From Anatilimnocola floriformis (GTDB lineage: Bacteria > Planctomycetota > Planctomycetia > Pirellulales > Pirellulaceae): DNA of 64,000 nt. The position numbers were made by a program, and so were the translations under genes. The stretch spans positions 3,224,001 through 3,288,000 of the forward strand of contig NZ_JAMLFW010000001.1 in assembly GCF_024256385.1 (NCBI RefSeq), given 5' to 3'. Shown piece after piece: positions 15,455 to 24,165 of the stretch. The notes under the pieces are model-generated. The model was not told the DNA's origin. It worked only from the letters and a program-made list of their open reading frames with translations, and did no database searches. Position 1 is the stretch's first letter; the number at the start of each line of letters is the position of its first letter.

Positions 15455-18202
15455 CTACCAATCGTACTCAATCGTCAAATTCGCCTTACCGCTGGTGAAG
15501 GTGAGCGGCACTAGCAACTCGCTCTTGCCGTTGCTTTGACGTACCACCGCTTGCTGGCCCGAGGTGATTCTCACGATCACGCCATCGTTGATTTTAAAAC
15601 CGCCGGCGACTGGTTCGATCTTGTCGCCCACTCCCGCGCGGTAATTCAAATCAGAGGCGATCGCGTTCGCCGTCAGCGTAAATTTCCGTTGCAGCACAAA
15701 CGCGCCCGCTTCGCCCTTTGGCGAGGGCTCGTCTTCGATCTGAATGCCGTTCATCGAATACAAGAATGTCGGCCGACGTTTCTCGCCCAAGCGATAGCCG
15801 CCAAACTGATAACCTAGTTCCTTGGCTTTTCCCTTCGGCCAGGCTTCGGCAGCGCTCGGCAACGAGGCGAATGGCACGCCGTCGGGAAGCTTTACGACGT
15901 TGTCGCCGAGCGGCGGTTCGTAGCCCTGGCCGCGGCCGTTCCAGTGTCGCGCGGCATCCATGAAGCCGTTGTGCCAGATCATGGCGAGCCGTAGCTCGTT
16001 GGCATCGAAGGCGAGGTTCAGCTTCTCAGGATAACCCACCCCGATCGCGCGCGAGCCGGCGCCTTCGATGAAGTTGCGATACATAATCGCCTCATCGAAA
16101 GCGATGAGCTCGATGCCGCCAGTCACGAGTCCCGAGGGGAGCGTCGCTTTGTTTCCATCCGACAGATACGCCCAGATCGAACGAATCTGCTTCGGTGTGC
16201 TGCCGTCGAGAATCATCGGCAACTGCGTCTCGCCGTTTGGCCAGCCGCCGGGCATGCGGGTGCCGGGGCGATAGGCCTGCGGGTTGATCAGGTAATGATA
16301 GAACCAATCGTCGCGGAGACGCTTGGTCATGGTCGTCAGGCTCAAGGCTTGAATACCCGTCGACTTTTTATCGGCGAACGTGTGGCACTTGATGCACGAC
16401 ATGCCTTGCGCGCCGACCAGGCGACGACCCACGGCTTTGAACTTTTTATCCTCGTCATCAATATCGATCTTCGGCGACGGCTTGATCAGCCCTTCGTCGC
16501 TCTTCTCAATCGCTGCGACCAGTGTGTTCACATTCGAGAGACCGAACTTCGGCATCCGCGTGAACATGTAAGGCCGATCCTTCGCTCCCTGTTCCATCAC
16601 GGTCTTCAGCCATTCGCTCTTGAGCTTGGCGCCAGCGCCGGTGAGGGACGGTGGAATGCGGCCTTCGTCTCCCATTTCCGGCATGTCGGATTTGAAGTGC
16701 GGGTTGCGGGCTTCTTCAACGCCGCCGAGCTCACCACGCGTGTGACAGGCGATGCAATTGAAGCGAACCATGTTCAAACTGACTTGCTGCGGTTCGGTGA
16801 GGGGAGCGATTTGCTTTTTGGCCGTCGACAACGCAGCGCCGAGGGCGGCTTTTTGCCGATCGTCGAGTGCATAGCGAGGTGACTTCGGCGGCGATTCGCT
16901 CAAGCAACCGCCGACGCCCTTCAGATCGGCGAGTGCTGTCGCTGCATTCAACGGCTTGGCTTTGACCAGCTCTTTGTCGATCGTCAGCGAATGGCAACTC
17001 GCGCAGCCGAGCGAAATGAAATGCTCGCGCCCCTTGGCGACGAGCTCCTGCTTTACTTGGAATGGCTCTTCCGCCGGCTTCGTCGACTTTGGCGTTGGCG
17101 CGACGACCAGCGTCGCTAATTCTTGCGGCGGCTTGCCCTTGGCTTCGAACAGCACCGACAGCTCTTCGCCACCGCTGTTTTCGAAGTATTCGACCACCAC
17201 GCTGTGGAGCCCTGCCGTTAGCTTGAGCGGCTTTCGCTTCTGGCTGAAGGGATGCACGCCGTCGTTGTCGATCACCACCTTGCCATCGATCGACAGCCGC
17301 GAACCGTCGTCGCTGCCGAGGAGAAAGAGCATGTCGGTGTCGGCATCGACCTTGATCGTGCCATCGAAACGGAGGGCAAAGCCGTCCTTTTTCTTGGCGG
17401 GTTTCAAATCGAACGATTCGGCGTCACCGACGGCCTTCGGCGTGAGCTTGGTGAAGTCGGGAAGGTTGTTCCAGTTTCCCTCGTAGTACGAATACTGCAG
17501 GCCAGCCGCGACATCGAGATCGTTCAGCAGAAACGAAGCAACATCTCGGGCTTCCGTCGGATTCAGATTGAGATGCGGCATGCGGCCGCTCGGACGAACA
17601 GCCAGTGGATTCTCGAGAAAGTCCGTCAGGCCGGAGAGCGTGTATTTGCGCGACGGAGTGCCGATGGGAATCGATGTTGGCAGCGCGGCCGGCGGATTCT
17701 CGGCAGGCCGCGGATCGTGACAGGCGAGACAGCCAATCGAGTGATAATAAGCTTCGCCGCGAATCACCCCGCCACGAAGAGGCGCGGTATCGATCGTCGT
17801 GCCGGTAGTCGCGAGGAAGTGAACGATCGCTTCGACAATGGGCGTTCGTTCCGCTTCGGGAATGCCTGCGAGAGCGTTCGGCATCGTCGTGCCGGGCTTG
17901 ATCTTCTGCGGATCCATGAGGAATTTCAACAAGTATTGCGGCCGCACACGCGTACCCACGGTGTCGAGCACGGGGGCCTGCTTCTTCTGCAGATGGGCGG
18001 CGAGCGAAGTATCTGCAGTGTGGCAGCTCGTGCAGTTGAGTTCGCCCAGCAGCAGATTTCCCGCTGCGACTGCATCTTGTGCGGTGGCGTGATAGCGCTC
18101 GAAAGGAATGACGCGCGGCGGTACATCAGCAGCGCGAAGAACCGGATTCAGGCCGGCGATCAGGAGGGCCGAACCTAATAGTAAACCGAAGCGACAAACC
18201 AT
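15455..18202 (-). CDS. Secreted five-haem c-type cytochrome with PA14 domain
   Basis: I choose the ATG at 18202 (915 residues), which gives a clean signal peptide (CRFGLLLGSALLIAGLNP). Five CxxCH haem sites are visible: CTSCH, CLACH, CASCH, CIACH and CIKCH. Between the second and third lies a PA14 carbohydrate-binding-type domain (GLQYSYYEGNW ... DMLFLLGSDDGSRLSIDGK). After the haem domains the C-terminal 200 residues form a beta-rich domain of unknown function. Such proteins are a planctomycete hallmark and probably act in the periplasm in electron transfer linked to carbohydrate oxidation. It is upstream of, and likely cotranscribed with, the propeller protein. Confidence 0.88.
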   Translation of the reverse strand: MVCRFGLLLGSALLIAGLNPVLRAADVPPRVIPFERYHATAQDAVAAGNLLLGELNCTSCHTADTSLAAHLQKKQAPVLDTVGTRVRPQYLLKFLMDPQKIKPGTTMPNALAGIPEAERTPIVEAIVHFLATTGTTIDTAPLRGGVIRGEAYYHSIGCLACHDPRPAENPPAALPTSIPIGTPSRKYTLSGLTDFLENPLAVRPSGRMPHLNLNPTEARDVASFLLNDLDVAAGLQYSYYEGNWNNLPDFTKLTPKAVGDAESFDLKPAKKKDGFALRFDGTIKVDADTDMLFLLGSDDGSRLSIDGKVVIDNDGVHPFSQKRKPLKLTAGLHSVVVEYFENSGGEELSVLFEAKGKPPQELATLVVAPTPKSTKPAEEPFQVKQELVAKGREHFISLGCASCHSLTIDKELVKAKPLNAATALADLKGVGGCLSESPPKSPRYALDDRQKAALGAALSTAKKQIAPLTEPQQVSLNMVRFNCIACHTRGELGGVEEARNPHFKSDMPEMGDEGRIPPSLTGAGAKLKSEWLKTVMEQGAKDRPYMFTRMPKFGLSNVNTLVAAIEKSDEGLIKPSPKIDIDDEDKKFKAVGRRLVGAQGMSCIKCHTFADKKSTGIQALSLTTMTKRLRDDWFYHYLINPQAYRPGTRMPGGWPNGETQLPMILDGSTPKQIRSIWAYLSDGNKATLPSGLVTGGIELIAFDEAIMYRNFIEGAGSRAIGVGYPEKLNLAFDANELRLAMIWHNGFMDAARHWNGRGQGYEPPLGDNVVKLPDGVPFASLPSAAEAWPKGKAKELGYQFGGYRLGEKRRPTFLYSMNGIQIEDEPSPKGEAGAFVLQRKFTLTANAIASDLNYRAGVGDKIEPVAGGFKINDGVIVRITSGQQAVVRQSNGKSELLVPLTFTSGKANLTIEYDW

Positions 18203-18358
18203 CGAGCAACTCCCAGCAGGCAGCGCAAATTGGCGGGCCACGGAGACGTGCCTAACTGGTGCGTCCGTGGTGGCCCCAATCATGCGTGCCGCGCCTGCTC
18301 GATGTCAACTATGGCGGCGGAAATTTAGCTGGGGAACATTTCGACAAAATCGAGACGA

Positions 18359-18919
18359 CTATCGTGACGACAGATGCGCTTTGAGCGCTGCTTGAAGCGC
18401 CGCGATTCTGGAGTCTGTGTCATTCACTTTAGGGGCGTGTGGCAGCAGAGCGTCCTTACCACCCATTGGCGGCTTCGCCGGAACTGCCGGAGGCAGAACT
18501 GCCGGAGGCAGAACTGCGGGAGCTGGAGCGACGGGAGCTGGGGCGACAGGAGCTGGGGCAACGGGAGCCGGAGTTTCCGGAGTTGGAATCGTCTTGAGGT
18601 AATGGTTGATGACGACAACGTCGTCAATGCGATTGTCGAGAGCGTACTTGTCTTGAAGAGCTTTCAGTTCATACCACAGCCAAGCCTGATGCTCGCTGGC
18701 AGCTACCCTTAATCCTTCGTCGTAGCGCTTAATCGCCTCTTTTGCGTCAGCGGGCAACTTCGAGGTATCCGCAGCCAGTGCAGGCTTTTTCGCCGGCGCG
18801 GTTTGGCACGCTACCGGGTAATTCACCTGCACGCATCGCCGGTGACCGAACGGCAGAGCAACCGAAGTGGCCCAAACAAAAACGAGACACAGAAACAAAC
18901 ACGTTGCACGACGATTCAT
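18359..18919 (-). CDS. Small secreted protein with Pro-Ala repeat linker
   Basis: The ATG at 18919 gives a 186-residue protein with a signal peptide (CLFLCLVFVWATSVALP). It has a helical block (LPADAKEAIKRYDEGL, then LKALQDKYALDNRI) and a linker of APVAPAPVAP and VLPPA repeats. A final helix follows (SRIAALQAALKAHL). The helical blocks match those of the next gene (18973-19365), so the two are paralogues. Function unknown; the repeat linker suggests an extended spacer in the cell envelope. Confidence 0.6.
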   Translation of the reverse strand: MNRRATCLFLCLVFVWATSVALPFGHRRCVQVNYPVACQTAPAKKPALAADTSKLPADAKEAIKRYDEGLRVAASEHQAWLWYELKALQDKYALDNRIDDVVVINHYLKTIPTPETPAPVAPAPVAPAPVAPAPAVLPPAVLPPAVPAKPPMGGKDALLPHAPKVNDTDSRIAALQAALKAHLSSR

Positions 18920-18972
18920 TGATAGCTCCATCTTGGTATGCAAAGACACTTCAATTCACAAACGGCAGGGAG

Positions 18973-19365
18973 TTATTCCTTTTTGAGATTCTCCTCCAAG
19001 GCCTTTTTCAATTCGGAGATTCGATCGTCCGTCGGCTTGATGTAATTGGCCACGGCTTCGGCAGCTGGTTTGTTGCCGGCCGCGTCGTATTTGGTTTTCA
19101 GTTCCTCAAGAGCTTTTTGCAGCTGCTCTTGACTGTTTTTGATGACTTCCTTCGCGGTTTCTGGCAGATCACCGTTAACAAGCTCACCTTTCAAGTCATC
19201 GTTCGACGGCATCGAAGGCATCGACAGAGCGTGCAATGTCGGCAGTGCGACCGCTCCAGTGATTTTGGATTTTTCGCCACCCTTAGCGCTGCCTCCGGCG
19301 TGACGACAACCAACATGGGTGAGCAATACCAAACAGACCACGCCCAACAGACTCCATCGCCACAT
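18973..19365 (-). CDS. Small helical lipoprotein
   Basis: 130 residues; the leader ends LTHVGCRH, a lipobox. The mature part is helical and coiled-coil-like: LPETAKEVIKNSQEQLQKAL, then ELKTKYDAAGN, NYIKPTDDRISELKKALEEN. It has the same order of elements as the protein encoded just downstream (18359-18919), but without the proline-rich linker. The pair lies 53 bp apart on the same strand and probably forms one transcript. Function unknown. Confidence 0.65.
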   Translation of the reverse strand: MWRWSLLGVVCLVLLTHVGCRHAGGSAKGGEKSKITGAVALPTLHALSMPSMPSNDDLKGELVNGDLPETAKEVIKNSQEQLQKALEELKTKYDAAGNKPAAEAVANYIKPTDDRISELKKALEENLKKE

Positions 19366-19611
19366 ACCTAAAGACTCCTACGCAAGTGGAAGAAGAACCC
19401 CACACAGCGGCGATTATTAGAACAACCTGCATGATCAATGGCAAGCTAACGACTAAGGCGACGCTAGTTTTTCAACGCGTCTTTGGTTGTTAAGGGTCCT
19501 TGCACCCTTGAAGTTTCCCTGACAAATCTTTGTGCGAGCGCTATTCAATCGCCAAGGGCCTAGAATGAACCCCGCAGTTTCAGCCCGTGCATCCCCAGCC
19601 AGACCACGCCG

Positions 19612-20891
19612 ATGAAAAATAACGACCTCGACCGCCGCGCGTTCTTGCAATCTGCCGCCATGGGAACGAGTGCATTGTCCGGTTTGGTTGCGATAAATTC
19701 TGTTTGTGGGCAAGGCGGTAATGAGCAGGCTTCTCCGCCGTCCGACATTCCGCTCCAACCACCGCCACGACCAAACTGTGATTTAGGCTCGCTTTTCCCA
19801 GCAGTGGCTGCACTTGCAAGTGAGAGTACCTTTCCACTCTCGTTCACGCATCGCAAATTCTCGGCACTCGAAGAATTCAAACGGCTGGGCGGGCCAAAGT
19901 GCTGGAGTGCTTTGGCTATCGTCCTGATGCCGTGTTGCCGCGGGCAGAGGTGCTCGCGCGGCAGGAATTCCCCGAGTTCATTCGGGAAAAGATTCTCTTC
20001 AACACGACATCGCACTTTCGCGTGCCCGCTTACTTGCACATTCCCCGAGGTTTAACGGAGCCCACGCCGGCGATTGTCGATCTGCATTCGCACGGCGGCA
20101 TGTTCATGTTCGGCAAGGAAAAGGTGATCGACTTTGGGAAGAATCATCCCACCATGAAGATCTACCATGAAAAGAATTATGGCGGCAGGCCGACGGCGAC
20201 GGAGCTTGTTAAACGTGGTTATGTGGTGATCACGATCGACGCCTTTATGTTTGGCGAACGGCGCTATGACGCGGGAGTAGATCACTTTCATGGGGATCGT
20301 GCGAAGATGTCGCCCGAGGAAGTTACGGAGCTCAATCGCCAATGTCGTGGCAAGGAATCGACGCTCGCCAAGTCACTGATTTATGCCGGAACGTGTTGGC
20401 CGGGAATTATGGCCTGGGATGATATGCGCACGGTCGATTACTTGATAACACGGCCCGAAGTCGATCCTCGGAGGATTGGCTGTATGGGAGTTTCGCTCGG
20501 CGGTTGGCGAACAAACTTTCTTGCCGGCTTGGATGAACGGATCGCCGCGGCTTGCGTCGTGGGTTTCATGTCGACGGTGCATCCGATGTTGGAGCGGCAT
20601 ATCGACACACATTCATTTGCTCATTTCGTGCCTGGTCTGCATCAATGGCTCGACTTGCCCGACGTAGTGAGCATGCTCGCTCCAAAACCGCTCCTTGTGC
20701 AGCAATGCCGGCAGGATGGCTTGTTCCCGTTCGCAGGCATGGAAGCTGCCATCAAAAAAATATCGGCCGCCTATGAGAAGGCCGGCGTTAAGGAACGCTT
20801 TAGCGGTCGGTTTTATGACGTGCCGCATGAATTTAATGTCGCCATGCAGGATGAAGCCATTAAATGGTTTGACGAGCAGCTGAAAAAATAA
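19612..20891 (+). pseudogene. Tat-exported alpha/beta hydrolase (acetyl-esterase type), frameshifted
   Basis: The first part begins with a twin-arginine leader (LDRRAFLQSAAMGTSALSG) and runs to about 19895 (KFSALEEFKRLGG). The sensible reading then moves one frame back (AKVLECFGYRPDAVLPRAEV), showing one missing base near 19890-19900. The second part is a complete esterase domain: DLHSHGGMFMFG, nucleophile GVSLGG, acid CRQDGLF and catalytic His in DVPHEFN. In one frame it would be about 427 residues. It is either a recent pseudogene or a sequencing indel. If real, translation from an internal start near 19899 would give a cytoplasmic, leaderless enzyme. Confidence 0.75.
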
Positions 20892-20977
20892 CATGCGGCC
20901 AGTTAGTTGTAGGCAGCCTAACGCCGGCATACACTCTGCTGGCCGAAGTGCCCCTGCCTTAACGATGAGATCATTAT

Positions 20978-21964
20978 ATGGCTCGCTTTGTGCGTCCTGA
21001 CCAATGGTTTTTTCCGTTGTCCAAAGTCAGCAAGATTCTGCTGACGACTGGCGCCGCTCTCCTGATCGGCGCCGTCGGGCTGTATTGCTACGCTTACCTG
21101 GGGCAACCAGATGATAAGTTTAGTTCCATTACCGCCGCCGTATATTTGACGGCATGTGCGACTTTTGCGGTTGGATTTTTGGTTGGCTGTTTGTTTGGTG
21201 TGCCGCAAACGATCCAGGATGCAGTAGCCACTCCCGCTGCAACGGCTGCCGGCGCGGCTGGAGCAACGATTCTCTTTCGCCCCAGCAATCAGTTGCAGCA
21301 AGTATCCGATTGGTTGGTGAAGATCATTTTGGGCGCGAGCCTCACGCAGGTGAACAAGCTTTCGCTCCTGGGCGATTACTTAAAGGACTTCGTTGGTTCG
21401 CCCGTCGCCGGCGTGATGATTTCCGTCTACTTCACGATCGTCGGATTTTGGTGCGGTTATTTCATCATGGTCGGTTGGCTCGGACAATTGATCCGCGAAG
21501 CCAGCGATGACTTGATGAGCGATCTCCGCCGCGCCGATATCGATAACAAGCTGCAGCAATCGCTGTTTGGTTCGGCGCAGGCCCAAGATGCGGCAGTCGC
21601 CAACGCAGTCGCCTATCTGCGCGACGGCAAGCAAGGGACGGCCGACACCTATGGACACCTGGCCTGCGCGATTGGCCAGAAGTACGAGCGACTGTCCGCA
21701 GACACTGCCTTCGACAAAAACTCAGCGGACGCCGAGCAACTGCGCATGGAAGTCGTCTCCTATGCCCAAGAGGCGATTCGGCGCGATCCTGAATGGCGTG
21801 TCGTATTTCGAAATCTCAATGACGGTCCCGATTTGGAAAACGACCTCGCGATCTTCAAGCAAGCAGGACAAGATCCGAACGGGACGATCAAGAAGTTCTT
21901 GGACTCGCTCTATCCCGCCGGTCCGGCGCCGGCAGCACCCGCGCCTACAGCGCCCGCCGCCTGA
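20978..21964 (+). CDS. Membrane protein with a pYEATS-type membrane module
   Basis: 328 residues. Hydrophobic segments at about 20-38, 48-70 and 140-165. The second is followed by FGVPQT, then FRPSNQLQQVSDWLVKIILG. This 'F(G)xPxx ... xxNxLxQxSDWLxKIxxG' pattern is found N-terminal to pYEATS and other domains in proteins thought to act in stress or conflict systems; the relation is inference from memory. The C-terminal half is soluble and helical (LSADTAFDKNSADAEQL) and ends in a Pro/Ala tail. No neighbour suggests a partner. Activity unknown. Confidence 0.6.
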   Translation: MARFVRPDQWFFPLSKVSKILLTTGAALLIGAVGLYCYAYLGQPDDKFSSITAAVYLTACATFAVGFLVGCLFGVPQTIQDAVATPAATAAGAAGATILFRPSNQLQQVSDWLVKIILGASLTQVNKLSLLGDYLKDFVGSPVAGVMISVYFTIVGFWCGYFIMVGWLGQLIREASDDLMSDLRRADIDNKLQQSLFGSAQAQDAAVANAVAYLRDGKQGTADTYGHLACAIGQKYERLSADTAFDKNSADAEQLRMEVVSYAQEAIRRDPEWRVVFRNLNDGPDLENDLAIFKQAGQDPNGTIKKFLDSLYPAGPAPAAPAPTAPAA

Positions 21965-22064
21965 GCTGCCCTGGCTCCCGAGTGCTATCTGGAAAAAAAA
22001 GCCCGAACGTGCTATACCGCAGGCACGGAACTTAACGGGCAGCAGGACCTCAAGCAGAACAGCC

Positions 22065-22778
22065 ATGGGACGAGATTTCGAAAATCGCAAGCATTCGATC
22101 ATGAAGACCGCGGGCCAAAAGTCCAAGGTCTACTCCAAGTATGGCAAGCAGCTGTATGTGGCCGCCAAAAACGGCGTCCCCGATCCCGATGCGAACCCCG
22201 TGCTGCGGGCTCTGGTCGAAAAAGCCAAGCGCGATCAAGTGCCGGCTCACGTCATCGAGAAGGCCATCGAAAAAGCGAAGGGGGTGGGTGGCGAAAACTT
22301 CGTCACAGCCCGCTACGAGGGCTTTGGCCCTGGCAACTCAATGGTCATCGTTGATTGCTTGACCGACAACAATAACCGCACCATCACCGACGTCCGCAAC
22401 GCCTTCACGAAGACCGATTCGAAGATGGGTGGCTCGGTCACCATGTGGTTCGATCACCTGGCGATCTTTGCCTTCAAGGGTGAAGAAGAGCCGGTTCTCG
22501 AGACTCTCATCGCTGCTGACGTGAATGTGGAAGAAATCGAGAACAAAGACGGGAATCTGACGGTCTTTGTTCCGGCCGCGGAGTTCTATAAGGCGAAGAC
22601 CGCTATTCTCGCCGCGTTTCCAGACACAAAGTTTGAAGCTCAGGAAATCTCCTACCTGCCGCAAACCAGCAAGACGCTCGAAGGAGACGATCTGGCGATG
22701 TTCGAGAAGTTTTTGAGCATGCTCAACGACTCGGACGACGTGCAGGACGTCTACCACAACATCGACCTGCCACGCTAA
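22065..22778 (+). CDS. yebC: YebC/PmpR family protein
   Basis: 237 residues from an ATG at 22065; a longer open frame upstream overlaps the previous gene and has no conserved sequence. The N-terminus (MGRDFENRKHSIMKTAGQKS) is the family's GR-x-FE-x-RK form. It is followed by RDQVPAHVIEKAIEKAKG, the Asp/Asn-rich central signature (VDCLTDNNNRTITDVRNAF) and a C-terminal two-domain body (SDDVQDVYHNID). YebC proteins act in transcription control and, as shown more recently, in translation of difficult peptides. It is convergent with purN, nine bases apart. Confidence 0.95.
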   Translation: MGRDFENRKHSIMKTAGQKSKVYSKYGKQLYVAAKNGVPDPDANPVLRALVEKAKRDQVPAHVIEKAIEKAKGVGGENFVTARYEGFGPGNSMVIVDCLTDNNNRTITDVRNAFTKTDSKMGGSVTMWFDHLAIFAFKGEEEPVLETLIAADVNVEEIENKDGNLTVFVPAAEFYKAKTAILAAFPDTKFEAQEISYLPQTSKTLEGDDLAMFEKFLSMLNDSDDVQDVYHNIDLPR

Positions 22779-22787
22779 CGAGCAGTT

Positions 22788-23420
22788 CTAACGCCGCCAA
22801 CCGATGCGACGGCCCGAAACGCAAATTTCGCCCGTCGCCAGCGCTCGCAGCACAGCTGGATAGGCTTCGCACTCCGTCGCAAAGACGCGCGCCTGCAGCG
22901 ACTCCGCTGTATCTTCGTCGCGCACGGGAACAGGCCATTGTCCAACAATCGGGCCGTGGTCGTAGTGATTGTCGACGAAGTGCACCGTGCAGCCGCTAAT
23001 CTTCGCGCCGTAGTCGATCGCGGCCTGGTGCACTTTCAAGCCGTACATGCCCTGGCCGCAAAAGGCCGGGATCAGTGACGGATGAATGTTGATGACGCGG
23101 TTTTCAAAATCGGCGGGAATGGTCACGTGCTTGAGAAAGCCCGCCATCACCACGTACCGCACGCCGGCGGCCCGGCAGGGCTCGAACATCTGCTGTTCGT
23201 AATCGCTCGAAGCGATTCCCTTTTTCTTTTCGATCACCAGCGCCGGGATCTTTTCATCGGCTGCGTATTGCAAGCCTTTGGCGCTCGGGCTGCTGCTGAT
23301 CACCAGCCGAATATCGATCGGCAGGTCTTCGCTTTTTTTTCGCTCGATCAGATTGCGCAGCGTGGTTCCGCCGCCGGAAATCCAAACAGCAATCGGCAGC
23401 GGCGTTGTTTCTGGAGACAT
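22788..23420 (-). CDS. purN: Phosphoribosylglycinamide formyltransferase
   Basis: 210 residues. Formyltransferase fold: phosphate-binding SGGGTTLRNLIE, then AGFLKHV and the catalytic NIHPSLIPAF (Asn and His). The conserved GCTVHFVDNHYDHGPIVGQ carries the catalytic Asp. It transfers the formyl group from 10-formyl-tetrahydrofolate to glycinamide ribonucleotide in purine synthesis. It is the second gene of a unit with ppa, six bases upstream. A minor variation is GQGMYG where the family usually has GKGMYG. Confidence 0.93.
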   Translation of the reverse strand: MSPETTPLPIAVWISGGGTTLRNLIERKKSEDLPIDIRLVISSSPSAKGLQYAADEKIPALVIEKKKGIASSDYEQQMFEPCRAAGVRYVVMAGFLKHVTIPADFENRVINIHPSLIPAFCGQGMYGLKVHQAAIDYGAKISGCTVHFVDNHYDHGPIVGQWPVPVRDEDTAESLQARVFATECEAYPAVLRALATGEICVSGRRIGWRR

Positions 23421-23426
23421 GCCTTC

Positions 23427-23984
23427 TCAACCGCGGCGATAGACAGGAAAGCCCTTGCGCCGCTGATCGCTGTAGCGCTCGAGCGCTTCCAGAATGATCG
23501 GCTTGGCGAACTCGGCTGGCTGCAGGTCGTCGACCTCGACGGTCTTTCCTTCCAGCAGTTTGTAATCCTGAAAGAAACGGCGAATGAGATTCAGCCGATG
23601 GGCTGGCAGTTCGCTGGCTTCTTTGTAGCCGTTGTATTCCGGATCATCGAGCGCGACGGCGAGCAGCTTGTGATCCTTCTTGCCGCTGTCGATCATCGTC
23701 ATGAGTCCGATCACGCGCGAATAGACGAGCGTCATCGGGCTGACCGGTTCTTGGCAAAGGACGAGCACGTCGAGCGGATCGTCGTCTTCGGCCAGCGTTT
23801 GCGGAATGAAACCGTAATTGGCCGGGTAATGCACCGACGAATACAGGATGCGGTCGAGCTTGAGCAGGCCGGTGGCCTTGTCGAGCTCATACTTCACATT
23901 GCTGCCGCGGGGGATCTCGATGACGGAGGTGAACTCGCTCGGGAGATGCGAACCGGGGACAATATCATGCCAAGGGTGGGTCAT
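23427..23984 (-). CDS. ppa: Inorganic pyrophosphatase (family I)
   Basis: The ATG at 23984 gives 185 residues, the normal family size; the longer frame adds 26 residues without conservation. Signature residues: EIPRGSNVKYELDK, YPANYGFIPQT, and the metal-binding DDDPLDVLVL, followed by DSGKKDHKLLAVALDD and FFQDYKLLEGK. It hydrolyses pyrophosphate to pull biosynthetic reactions, and is cotranscribed with purN. Divergent from the sugar dehydrogenase, leaving 181 bp for two promoters. Confidence 0.96.
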   Translation of the reverse strand: MTHPWHDIVPGSHLPSEFTSVIEIPRGSNVKYELDKATGLLKLDRILYSSVHYPANYGFIPQTLAEDDDPLDVLVLCQEPVSPMTLVYSRVIGLMTMIDSGKKDHKLLAVALDDPEYNGYKEASELPAHRLNLIRRFFQDYKLLEGKTVEVDDLQPAEFAKPIILEALERYSDQRRKGFPVYRRG

Positions 23985-24165
23985 TCGTTGACTCGATAGG
24001 GGCGGGATAAAATCAGCCCTATAAAAAATGGCTACGGGCCGCGGAAAACTGAATCGCAGCAAACTTTGCTTCCGCCTGAGGCTCTATCATACTGACCAGG
24101 TACTGTACGACGTAGACGGCTTGACGTCTGACACTCTGAATTCTTTTGTGAAATTTCAGCGCCGC

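Noticed and set aside
17252-18178. Long plus-strand frame opposite the cytochrome gene
   Set aside because: The CxxCH sites and signal peptide are on the minus strand.
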